Of a DNA stretch of 64,000 nucleotides, positions 31,830 through 42,141 are shown piece after piece. Source of the stretch: Phragmites australis. Lineage: Eukaryota > Streptophyta > Magnoliopsida > Poales > Poaceae. The notes beneath the pieces were generated by a model. That model worked only from the letters and a program-made list of their open reading frames with translations, searched no databases and was not told the DNA's origin. Each line of letters begins with the position of its first letter. Position 1 is the first letter of the stretch. The translations under genes were made by a program, and so were the position numbers. The DNA is taken from contig NC_084927.1 in NCBI RefSeq assembly GCF_958298935.1, positions 20,844,001 through 20,908,000 on the forward strand, written 5' to 3'.

Positions 31830-32965
31830 GATGGTGAATTATATCGTCAAACCATAGATGGGTTGCTTTTAAAGTGTTTGAGTTCCGAGAAAAGTAAAAT
31901 TGCTATTGGTGAAGTACATGAAGCTATTTGTGGTACGCATCAGTCAACTCACAAAATGATGTGGTTGTTAAGGGGAGTTGGTTTTTATTGGCCGACGATG
32001 TTTGATGATTGCTCGAGATATTACAAAGAATGTGAAGCATGTCAAAAGTTTGGTGATATACAATTAGCTCCGGTTTCTATGTTACATCCTGTTACCAAAC
32101 CATGGCCCTTTTTGTGGATGGGCTTTAGATTTCATCAACCAATTTTATCCTTCATCTTCCAAAGGTCATCACTTTGTTTTGGTTTCTACGGATTATTTTA
32201 CAAGGTGGACCGAGGCCGTTCCATTGAAGAACATGACACATAAGGAGGTAGTCAAGTTTATTTTGGACCATATTATTTATAGATTTGGTATCCCGCAAAC
32301 TTCAACTACCGATCAAGAATCTTCTTTTATTTCGCATGAATTTGCCGAATCATTTTGAAGTAAGCTTCTCGATTCCTCACCATATTATGCTTAGGTTAAT
32401 GGACAGGTCGAGTCAAGTAATAAAACTTTGATTAAGATCATAAAAAAGAAGATAGAAGACATCTAAAAAGATGTCATGAGGTTTTTAGTGAAGCATTGTG
32501 GGCTCATCGCATATCTAAGTGTAGTGCTACCAAAGTTACTCCTTATGAGTTAGTGTAAAGACAAGAGGCCGTTTTGCCCGTTGAGGTAAATCTTGGGGTG
32601 TTGAGAGTGGCATGACAAAATGACTTGTCGACCATGGATTATTATAATGCTATGGTATATAGGATAGATGATCTCAATGATGAAAGGCTTAGAGCTTTGA
32701 GAGAAATTGAGAAGGATAAATTCAGAGTAGCTAAAGCCTACAATAAGAAAGTGAAGGAAAAATTGTTTCAAGTAGGAGATTTGGTTTGGAAGACGATTTT
32801 ACCTATCGAGTCTAGAGATAATAAGTTTAGAAAGTGGTCTCCTTGTTGGGAAGGTCCTTTTAAAGTTGTAGGAATTGTACCCAGAAATTCATATATCAAT
32901 ATTTACAAGGAGACAAGTTGCCTAGAACTCTCAATGGAAAGCACTTGAAGAAATATTATCCGAGC
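31830..32965 (+). pseudogene. Element E integrase remnant
   Basis: Continues E's pol in frame after the nested insertion. Zinc finger: HEAICGTHQSTHKMMWLL, then GFYWPTMFDDC and CEACQKFGDI (HHCC). The core, after a frameshift near 32130, keeps DYFTRWTEAVPLKN, the second Asp in TDQESSFISHEF and the Glu in NGQVESSNKTLIK. The C-terminal domain near 32690-32950 has KVKEKLFQVGDLVWKTILP and WSPCWEGPFKVV. Stops near 32357, 32389, 32464 and 32558. Same lineage as element C but a different family. Confidence 0.9.
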
Positions 32966-33183
32966 GTTTAGCAAAATACTTGAGGAGGTAAGTATACATG
33001 GCCAATGTAATTTACTATCATCGTAAGAAATATAGTTGTGCATGGCCGATGTAGTCATCAGCCCTGAGAACATATGTACATGGTCGATATATTGTTTGTA
33101 TAGCCCTAAGTCATAGCCTAAGGTAGATAATGAGATATTCATGATTTTACTGCATAAGAGTGTTTTTTGGTACACAAACTTTA

Positions 33184-33204
33184 CCCAAAAAAAAATAGGG
33201 GGCA
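33184..33204 (+). promoter_or_regulatory. Polypurine tract of element E
   Basis: An A-run followed by TAGGGGGCA lies directly before the 3' LTR. This is the site where plus-strand DNA synthesis would be primed. Confidence 0.7.
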
Positions 33205-33206
33205 TG

Positions 33207-34269
33207 TGTTGATAGAAAAAAATGGTGTGACCTACGTTTTTTGTGAATGCCGGATAGTCCGATGTGGAGAATTTGTAGTCGCTAGACTATTTGGTGAGTT
33301 AAGTCAATTATTGCTGAAAAAACATACTCTATGGAAAATAGTCCAGTGAGACATGAAGTGACTGTCTTACTATCCGGTCAACATAACTTAAGTTTATGCT
33401 AAAAATTGCTCTCTGCAAGAATTGGTATGGCGAAGGTTTCGGTGTCAATGCCGGATCATCCGATGCATTATATTTCAAATCTTGCAGAGAGAATTGCTCT
33501 TTAGAAACACTAATCTGGTCCATGTTCCGGTGTATACACCAGTATATCCGTTGCATTCAATGGTGGTTTGTGCAGAAAATTTCGCTTTCTAGAAGAAATT
33601 GTCCGGTGAAAGCATCCGTGAGGCACTGGATTATCCGATGAATGTAAAGATGATTTTGTGTAGAGAGGTTGCTCGTTAGAAGAATTAATCCGGTGTGTTA
33701 TCCAGAGTAGCACCGGACTATCCGGTGTGTATAAGGAATGTATTTAGAGTTTAGCCAAGTTGAACTCACTGAGCTTTCCGGTGCTTAGAAAATTGCCCTC
33801 GCTAGACCATCCGGTGTTTAGTTCGAGTCGGACTCGAGTTGTATTCGTAGATTTGTTCGGATTCTTTTCATATTTTTGGCCGAACAGAATGTCTTTAGTA
33901 CTAGAATAGAGTCCTACTTTGCTTCCCTAGGACCAAGACCATGTCCCACTTATAAATAGTTGAGGGTGGCGGTCGATTGCAACAACAACTCAGTCAATCA
34001 TAACTATTGCATCTACTTTTTGTTCTACTTTACTTTTTGCACTATATGTTAGTTTTAGAGTAGTTCGTCTTTGCTACTTTGAATCCCAACAATTTGGGGG
34101 GTAGTTCTTTATTGATTTCCCATAAATCGTTCGGGCAGCGATGCCCAAGGTTGTTGGTCAAAATCCTTTGCTTGTTTGCATATAAACAAGTCGCGTGTTG
34201 CTGCGAAAAATGATAGTTATCCAGGACAGATCCATGTGTTGCGTGGGATTGCCAAATTCCTCGCCAACA
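33207..34269 (+). repeat. 3' LTR of element E
   Basis: About 1063 bp, TGTTGATAG...CTCGCCAACA. It contains about eight variants of a palindrome-prone motif of the CCGGAnnATCCGGTG kind (near 33250, 33371, 33451, 33529, 33604, 33690, 33711 and 33806). Its 5' partner is outside the window. A TATAAATAG box lies near 33951. Confidence 0.78.
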
Positions 34270-34829
34270 GCTAGCATACCAGTGTACGGCGTTCCATGTC
34301 TATACGTGTGGATATCGTAGAGGCCCTGCTGCTATTGTGGTGCTGATCTCCTTGGTGTGAAGATTGCGGTGCTAGTCATGCTCTGTGGTCAACGAGCACG
34401 ACACACGTGCTTAGGGGTGGTTGAGGAGTGCGAGTACCTAGCCGACGAGGTGGTCGACGAGATTGACTACTTCCTCTTCTTGATTGAGGATGTGGTCGAG
34501 GCTTCCTCTTCGTGGTCGCGGATCAGACAACACTGCTCAGAGCTGGTCGAGGACATGACGTACCTGCTCAGAGATGGTCGGATGTGGTGGACGTGGTCAA
34601 AGCTGGTCGAGGACGTGATGTACCTGCTTGGAGCTGGTCAAGGATGCAGTGCACATGGTTGGAGCTAGTTGAAGACGCACATAATGTTGGATCATACTAC
34701 TTTAACTCTTTTTCGCTACACTGCACGTATAGTGGTAATGATCTATGATCCCCTACTCGCATGGTTTATTGATTGAATGTGGTAGAGAAAAAATGTTGTA
34801 TGCTAGCGTAGCCTACCTGTTCCCTAACA
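34270..34829 (+). repeat. Diverged fragment of the copia LTR family
   Basis: Reverse-complement match to the copia LTRs at 6764 and 13617: GTGTGGATATCGTAGAGGC, TGCTGCTATTGTGGTGCTGAT, and the end TAGCCTACCTGTTCCCTAACA. The CCCGAGCAC array is replaced by a GAGCTGGTCGAGGACGTG-type array (34480-34680). The fragment starts exactly where E's LTR ends. The first part of the LTR is missing. Confidence 0.8.
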
Positions 34830-35560
34830 GTTAGTCCATGACCCCCTTAGCGGTAGACGTGGCAAGACTTAGTGGAGGTATGACCGTCCAGGGTGTCACG
34901 GCGGAGGCTGGAGATAAAGTCAATGGCTAGGCCGGGGGAGGCAGTCTGTGACCCCATCAGCGAGTAGCTACGTTAAGGCTCGACGGAGGCAGGGCCATCC
35001 AATGCGCCCGCGACGGTAGCCAGAGATGGAGGCAACGATGAAGGCTAAGAGTGTCTGTCCGTGACCCCTCAGCGGTAGATGCGGCGATGCTCGGTGGAGG
35101 CACGACCATTCGGAGCCTCACGGTGGAGGTATGAGATGAAGTCAACGGCGAAGGATAAGGGTGTCAGTCCGTGAGCCCCTTAGTGGGTAGCCGTGGTGAG
35201 GCTCGACGGAGGCAGGGCTATCCGGTGCCCCCCATGGCGGTAGCCAGAGATGGTGGCGACGGTGATGGCTGAGGGTGTTAGTCTACGACCCCCTCAGCAG
35301 TAGACGCGGTGAGGATGGATTAAGGTACGACCGTCCGAAGCCTCACGACAGAGGCTAGAGATGAAGTTGATGGCGAAGGCTGAGGGTGTCAGTTCGTGAC
35401 CCCCTCAGCGGGTAGCCGCGATGAGGCTAGACGGAGCCAGGGTCGTCCGGTGCCCCCACACGGTAGTAGCCGGAGATGGAGGTGACGACGAAGGCTGAGG
35501 GAGTCAGTTTGCGATCCCCTCAGCGGTATACGCGGTGAGGCTTGGCGGAGGTACAACCGT
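34830..35560. repeat. Tandem repeat, ~112-bp monomers of two alternating types
   Basis: Seven monomers start with a GTCAGTCCGTGACCCCCTCAG-like block near 34830, 34943, 35053, 35164, 35277, 35388 and 35504. Odd monomers continue GCGGTAGACG and contain ACGACCGTCCG; even monomers continue GCGGGTAGCCG and contain GGCAGGGCCATCCG. The period of the dimer is about 223 bp. Confidence 0.85.
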
Positions 35561-36338
35561 TCGGTAATTTTTCATATGGTTATAGTCGTGTTTCAGACCA
35601 CTTTGTCAGTAATTTTTTATCGCAAATATGTTTTTCCTATTGGAAAATATCCAAATGACTCCCAAAATATTGTTTGGTGAGAAGAACACCAAGGAGATAA
35701 GCATCATAAAAAAAAATCTTATATATCAATGCAACCATGCCATTTACAGTAACCATGAAAAAGACTGGAAATCTTCGTTTAGAACTGATGGAGTTTTTTT
35801 CTTACACCAAATACCCATAACAATTGAATTGTTTCACGTGAAATTTATGTGCTCCAAACGGAGCTTCACCACTGTACGGCACTGTAGTGGCTTCACCACT
35901 GTACCCGTCGACTCGATCTGAGTCCGTGTTGGTTTGCACATTCACAGCTTAAGAGCATGTGGGCGGCCATGAAGCCTATTAACGTGGGTTGGTATCGGTG
36001 GCAGGTGTATTTTTAATTTAGATGTATATACTATATTATATATAGCTATATATGTTCGAATGATCGAGAGCCAAAGAGTTCTTATAGCATAGTGTATTGT
36101 TTCTGTGACCGCTAACGTTTAAGATTTATCGATGGTATCCTTATCAAAAGTATTTTCAGATGTAAACTCTACATCAATTTTATCAGCTCATTAAAACTTT
36201 CGATTAGAAAATCTGTCCTCTAACTCATCCTCTTTGTTATCGGAATCTGCACCGGTTTAAGAAGAGAAACTCATACTCCGCGATAACTGGTTCGATAAAA
36301 ATGACAATTCGAATGCAGATGACTTCGATTGATGGCAA
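35561..36338. other. Intergenic, nothing recognised
   Basis: AT-rich sequence. The longest frame (35628-35921, 97 codons) has no recognisable features. A short repeat CTTCACCACTGTAC occurs twice near 35865-35905. Confidence 0.6.
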
Positions 36339-38447
36339 CAATCCACTTTACAGTAATCTTCCTCACAATGTCCTTTCACATTCTTTGCATCAGCATTTAG
36401 CAATACCTCAAGATTTACGCAACTGCAGATACTCACAATTTGGTGGGCGCGTAGCCTAAATCAGCAACAAACAGTTAGCTATTCAAATATCAAAATAAAT
36501 TGTGCATATAGAACATTAAGTGGGCAGAAATAACATGAATATCTACTATATTCAGTTAAACACGAATAATTTACCTACTATCTACTATATCTGACTGTAA
36601 CGAGTTGATGATGTGCACTAGTCTATTGAAGAATTTACCTACTAAATATAACATATAGAAAAAAATCATAAAAATTTAGATATACATATATACACCTTTG
36701 TTCCGTAGTGTGCCCACCGCTGGTTGGTGTGTGAGTATTTTTTGTTCATGGATCTAGACGCAATCCTTGCCAATATACGACGCATCCCACGAAAAGCGAG
36801 TTCAATTCGACAGGGCAGAGCGATCGAGATAACGAAGAATGACGTGCACGCCGAGACGCGCGCACGAGTTGTGTGGCACCGCTCATGCGCGTGCGCTTCC
36901 TCTTTTTGGACGCTGTGCTGCACTGGTGCTTTGCAGTGGTGCCGTTCGAGATGTAGCGTGCTCTGATACTCCATTTATCAATATTTATCACGAAGCATTT
37001 ATAGGTGATACTCTCTCTACTTCGTAATACTCCCTCTAATTGTAAATATAGTTTATTTTAGTTTTTTTAATTATTCTCTAAATATAAGTTATTCTCAAAT
37101 TTCTATATACTTTTTTCTTTTTTTTTCTTTTTTACCATTGTTTAATAAATACTATCACTCTCACAAATAAATGGGTTATATTTTCCAATACAGAATAAAT
37201 ATGAAGTACCAACGTCATTTGATCTATTTTTTTAATCCTTATGTATAAGTCTAAAACAACCTATATTTATAATCAGATAGAGTATTTGTTAATAGTCTTT
37301 AAAAGACAATAAGTACGGCTGTCCTGCCTCCAAAATTCAGGGTCCCTCCTGTATACCTGGGCTTTAGCTTTTGATTGACCTAAAAGAAAGGTTATGCAGC
37401 AGATTGGATGGTTGGCACTAATGTTAGATGATCTTGTTATGGGCGTGGTAGTCTGCAACACAAAGATCTCGACTCCTCATCTCATTGAGGTGTCGGGACT
37501 CCAAAGACAAGAAGCAAAGTTAATACTAATCAATGATATCACTAAAGATATTATCACGCTAAATCTTCTGAACAAGTAACCTATCATCGCTATCAAGGTA
37601 AAAAAAAAATCTCATACACGTATCTATTCTTGATCGAATGATCCATGTAAGTAAATGGGATCGTTTCATTCTCATTCGTTATTTCGTTTCACACTGAGGC
37701 GTTGAACTTCTCCTTCAGATCGCACTTTGCCGTGTGAAGAGCGACGATCTCATCTGAGTGGTGACTCGAAAATAATTTTTTAATATATTAAATATTATCT
37801 TTATGATTTATATATTAATTAATTTTTAATATTACAATTTAATAAATATTATTCTTAATTTTATTCTGGACCACCAAAATCTTGAGACGAGCATCTGTTT
37901 CACTTATTCGTACAGAACGCTAAAGGTAGATTTACATGTTTCAAGAGGTGAACAGGTAAATGCGAGTTGATTTATTGCTTCTTTTGCATCAATTTTGGTT
38001 TTCATTAGTCGGTGTGCAATGATGGGTATGGACAAAGTGCACGTCAAAAGACACCATCACCTCCACTCAGTTCTGCGGCGACGCCATCTTTGCAAGAGAG
38101 TTATTTTTTCCCTGAGTTAAACACGTGATGGAAAATCCGATTCCAAAACAGTTGGGGCCCTAGCAACCGGAACTTGGGCAAAAACATTGGTGATTTGGCC
38201 GGGCCAAGACTGACCTGTTTCCGGAATCCTGGTCAACCTCCACTACGAAGCCTCCAAGTCTCAAGAGTGACAAGAGAAGAAAATAATCATTTTTTAGATG
38301 GAGAAGAAAATAATCCTGATAAGTCACTGGGCCAAGAACTGTTCATGCGTTAGGTCGATCAATAAACTGGGCTGGGCCAAACAGTAAAATATTACAGTCC
38401 CAGAAACCTAGCCCAAACAGTAAAATATTACAGGCCCAAAAATATTA
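36339..38447. repeat. Tandem segmental duplication, copy 1
   Basis: About 2.1 kb, from CAATCCACTTTAC to the AGTAAAATATTACAGGCCC block. It matches copy 2 (38448-38986 plus 46652-47956) at high identity, with small indels. The target TGTGG occurs once at 36874-36878, in GAGTTGTGTGGCACC, which is the empty form of D's insertion site. No genes are seen in it. Confidence 0.9.
37030..37282. mobile_element. Stowaway-type MITE
   Basis: 253 bp with terminal inverted repeats CTCCCTCTAATTGTAAATA / CTCTATCTGATTATAAATA and TA target duplications (37028-37029, 37283-37284). Copy 2 of the segmental duplication has the uninterrupted site GTAATATTTGTT at about 46795. No coding capacity; it would be moved by a Tc1/mariner-type transposase. 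Confidence 0.92.
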
Positions 38448-38986
38448 CAATCCACTTTACAATAATCTTCCTCACAATATCCTTTCACATTCTTTGCATC
38501 AGCATTTAGCAATACCTCAAGATTTACGCAACCATAGATACTCACAATTTGGTGGGCGTGAAGCCTAAATTAGCAACAAACAGTTGGCTATTCAAATATC
38601 AAAATAAATTATGCACATAGAACATTAAGTGGGCAGATAAAACATGAATATCTACTATATTCAGTTAAACATGAATAATTTACCTACTATCTACTACATC
38701 CGGCTGTGACGAGTTGATAATGTGCACTAGTCTATTGAAGAATTTACCTACTAAATATAACATATAGAAAAAAAATCATAAAAATTTAGATATACATATA
38801 TACACCTTTGTTCCGTAGTGTGCCCACCGCTGGTTGGTGTGTGAGTATTTTTTGTTCATGGATCCAGACGCAATCCTTGCCAATATACGACGCATCCCAC
38901 GAAAAGCGAGTTCAATTCGACAGGGCAGAGCGATCGAGATAACGAAGAATGACGTGCACGCCGAGACGCACGCACGAGTTGTGTGG

Positions 38987-39904
38987 TGATGAGGACATCA
39001 CTCCCTCGGATACATACAATGATCCTCCATTGAACTTTCAAGGTCCAATCACAAGGGCTCGCGCATGACAATTAAATTTAGAGGTGAGCTCGTTCCTAAG
39101 CAACTCTTTATATAATTTTGAGAATAGATTACTACCTAATGATTATGTGTTGCTTAGGAATCATGGAGAGGACAAGAAGACACATAGAGGAAGGCTTGGA
39201 GGTGTGGAGGAGCAGCTAGGACGTCCAACAACAGCAGGAGGTCCAGTCCAACTCGAGTCCGAATCAGCCTCGACCTCCAGGACCAGCGAGCAGTAAAACG
39301 GACGCCCAGTACGCATCCGGACTCCGTTTTCGACGATTCACATATGGTTGGAAAGATAATTTCATAAGGAAACCAATGGCGTTGGTTTGAGGTCCAAATT
39401 CCTTCTGAGTCAACGGGAAACGTCGAAACAAGTCAGCGTCCAGAATCTATTCCGGTGCTGCGTCACCGTTTTTGGTCCGTTGGGCCATGTATCGTGTTGG
39501 AGTCCATTAGGGACGCGTCCAGGGGTCCTTGGCCGACCCTAATCCTTTATATATAGTAGCCACCGCCCTAATTAGGGTTGGATTTTGCTTAGATTATTCT
39601 GTCAAGAACAGTTTCGCCGTTTCGTCGGTTTGTGAGACCCCAACTCGTGAGATTAATCATTCATCTGCAATTTGGTTGCATTTTTCCTTGTTCTTGCTTG
39701 TGTTCTTCGATTCGCAGGCAAGGATTTTAGCCTTCTTGGCGAGGTCAACCGTGCAACGCCGGTTGATAACCAGAGGAGACGTGGTGCTGCGATTGCGAGG
39801 TTTCGGATCGTGTTGTTCGGAAGCCGGATCAACTTGTGTCTCGTTTCCACCAAATCGAGAGTTACCAGAACCTTTCGGAAGATCGGAAACCCTTGTTCAT
39901 ATTA
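38987..39904 (+). repeat. 5' LTR of element D
   Basis: 918 bp, TGATGAGGAC...CATATTA; it ends in TA rather than the usual CA. A TATATATAG promoter box lies at 39549-39557. The first ~310 bp carry the same C-terminal coding stretch that pol uses in the 3' LTR. Confidence 0.95.
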
Positions 39905-41053
39905 AGTGGTATTCAGAGCTTCAGGTTTACCGTCAGGTTCATATCTACCCTTAGTTTCGAGTGTTTTCGCCTTCGTTCCATAGTCCACTGCCATATCGTT
40001 TTTTTTTCCCTGTCCTACAACCCTTCCGCGCCTTTAGCTTTTGCATATTTCAGTTTCAGAGTTCGTCGTGTTGAGTTTGTGTCCTGGTCAAGATCTTGTT
40101 GCTGGTTAGGTCGTGTTAGAGTCCAGTTCGTGTGTTTTCCCCCACCGTTTCCATCAAACCCTAGCCTCCGTCGCATATTTTCCCCACTTTCTTCCCGTTT
40201 TGTCCTCTAATTCGGAGTCGTTTCTCAAATCGGGCATAACTTTCGCGTATGAACTCCGTTTTCAGAAAAGTCACAGAGTTTTTCGCATCGAAACGGCGTT
40301 TCGGATCCGTTCGTCCCCCGCTTCGTCAGGTTCGGCGAAATCAGAATTCCCAAATTCGCCTCCGAAGTTTGAGTTTTCAATTTCCAAATATTTTTCTCAT
40401 TTTCCGGCTGAACTTCAGAAAATTCTACAGGCCACGTCTTTCACTTGTTTAAGCTCAAATTTTCTGTGGTTTCCTCTTGTGTGCTCCTAAGTGAAAAAAA
40501 AAATATCAAAAAAATAAAAAGAAAAAGTCGAATTTTCCCAAAAAAACAACGACAGCCCAAAAAAATAGAAAAAAGAGAGGGGCAAAAGAGGAACAATATC
40601 TAGAGGAGCACATAGAGAAGGGCAAAGTGAGCTGTGTTAGCGTGTGCTGTTTAGTTCTTTGTTTCTGTTGCTCTTGCTATCCATCATACTTGTTTCTCCA
40701 CCTTGTTTATCACACATACTTGGTACTTGCAACACTTTAGACCAGCAACGAGAACAAGTACTTTGGACTATAATTCAGCATTACTATCTGTTTCTGATTT
40801 GTGTTCCACATATACATATTTGTTCTCTTTGTGTGCCTTCCAAGCTCCACAGATTCTTCTGGACAGCACTGGTTTGCAGCCCTGCAATCGCTCGTACGCC
40901 TTCCAGGTATCCTTTGCTTTGCTGGTAAGAACCCTGGTAAGAGCTTGGTAAGGTGTCTACCTTTGCTGACCTTGATTGAGAGGCACCACTCCACCTTTGT
41001 AGTACGATTATTAGGGATAACCTTCACTGTTTGTTGTTGTGTTTGTTTCCACA
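39905..41053 (+). other. Element D leader with primer-binding site
   Basis: TGGTATTCAGAGCTT at 39907-39921 matches the initiator tRNA-Met 3' complement with one extra T. The remaining 1.1 kb leader is noncoding, with T- and A-rich tracts (40490-40620). Confidence 0.85.
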
Positions 41054-42141
41054 ATGTCAGTTGAAGGAGATAAAACGCCAAAGGACTTCAAGGAGTGTGT
41101 CAGCCAAGAGCAGCTACAAGCTGTTGTAGACAATGCTCAGAAGGAGATGAAGGAGACAGTCATCAAGGCTGTCACTGAAGCGATAATTGAGATGAAACTC
41201 GCAAACGCGGTTGAGCGGGTGGACAAACGGTTATCCGAGCTCACCGACAGGGTAAATACGTTGGAAAACCGTCCTGTGCACAACGAAGATGTGAATGGAA
41301 GCAACACCGGTGATGAGTTGTATGATGACGATGTTAATGTTGATCCAGCGGCGACATTGCAAAATAGATTACGGCGTCGTCTTCGCACTAACACCACAGG
41401 TATGGGTGGCGTTCCACATCACCACCACCATCGAGGTATGTATAATCGAGCTCCTGAAGATCCTTATGCTAAGGTTAAATTTACTATACCTTCTTTTTCG
41501 GGACATTATGATGCTGAGGGATATCTTGATTGGGAGATGACAGTAGAGCAAAAATTTAGTGCCCACCAAGTACCTGAACAACATAGAGTTAGACAAGCCA
41601 CTAGTGAGTTTAAAGATTTTGCTATTATTTGATGGACTGGTTTAGCTGCAGATGGTGCCACACCTCGTACATGGGAAGAGCTTAAGGTTGCTATGTGTGA
41701 TATATTTGTTCCCCCATCTTATCATAGAGACCTGCGTAAGAAATTGATGCGCTTAGAACAGGGAGATAAATCTGTGCAGGATTATTATGGTGAGCTTCAA
41801 AAGGGCTTGATGCGTTGTGGCATAGTAGAGGGAAACGAAGATTCTATTTGTCGATTTTATTCGGGTTTGAGACGTGAAATCCAGGATATTATTGATTATA
41901 AAGAATTTAACAATGTCAACCAGTTGTTTCAGTTTGCTATGCTTGCAGAGAAGGAGTTGCAGGGGCGTGAGCAGCAGGGCAAGTACAAGGCCAGCACCAC
42001 ATACACGCCGCGCACAGGACCATCCTTTGGGCTGTCCAAACCATCCACTTACTGGCTCCCTCACCAGCGAGCAAGCAACAAGCAGCTACGGCACCAAATC
42101 CGGTCACTACACGACCTTCAGGCTCAGGTAAAAATTCTGTT
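41054..42141 (+). pseudogene. Element D gag (one stop, two frameshifts)
   Basis: Met 41054 starts MSVEGDKTPKDFKECVSQEQ. A coiled-coil-like stretch (VERVDKRLSELTDRVNTLENR), an acidic region, and HHHHHRGMYNRAPEDPYAKVKF lead to the gag core YLDWEMTVEQKFSAHQVPE. A TGA at 41630-41632 replaces the Trp seen in element A (FAII-W-W). The core continues in the same frame (FVPPSYHRDLRKKLMRLEQGDKSVQDYYGELQKG). Frame changes near 42052 and 42115 lead into the pol frame just before the zinc knuckle. Gag would form the particle; this copy could only move if gag were supplied by a relative. Confidence 0.92.

Noticed and set aside
36666..37027. Frames of 60-100 codons in the duplicated segment (also 38856-39071)
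   Set aside because: Not conserved between the two copies beyond chance and without domains; partly spanning D's insertion site.
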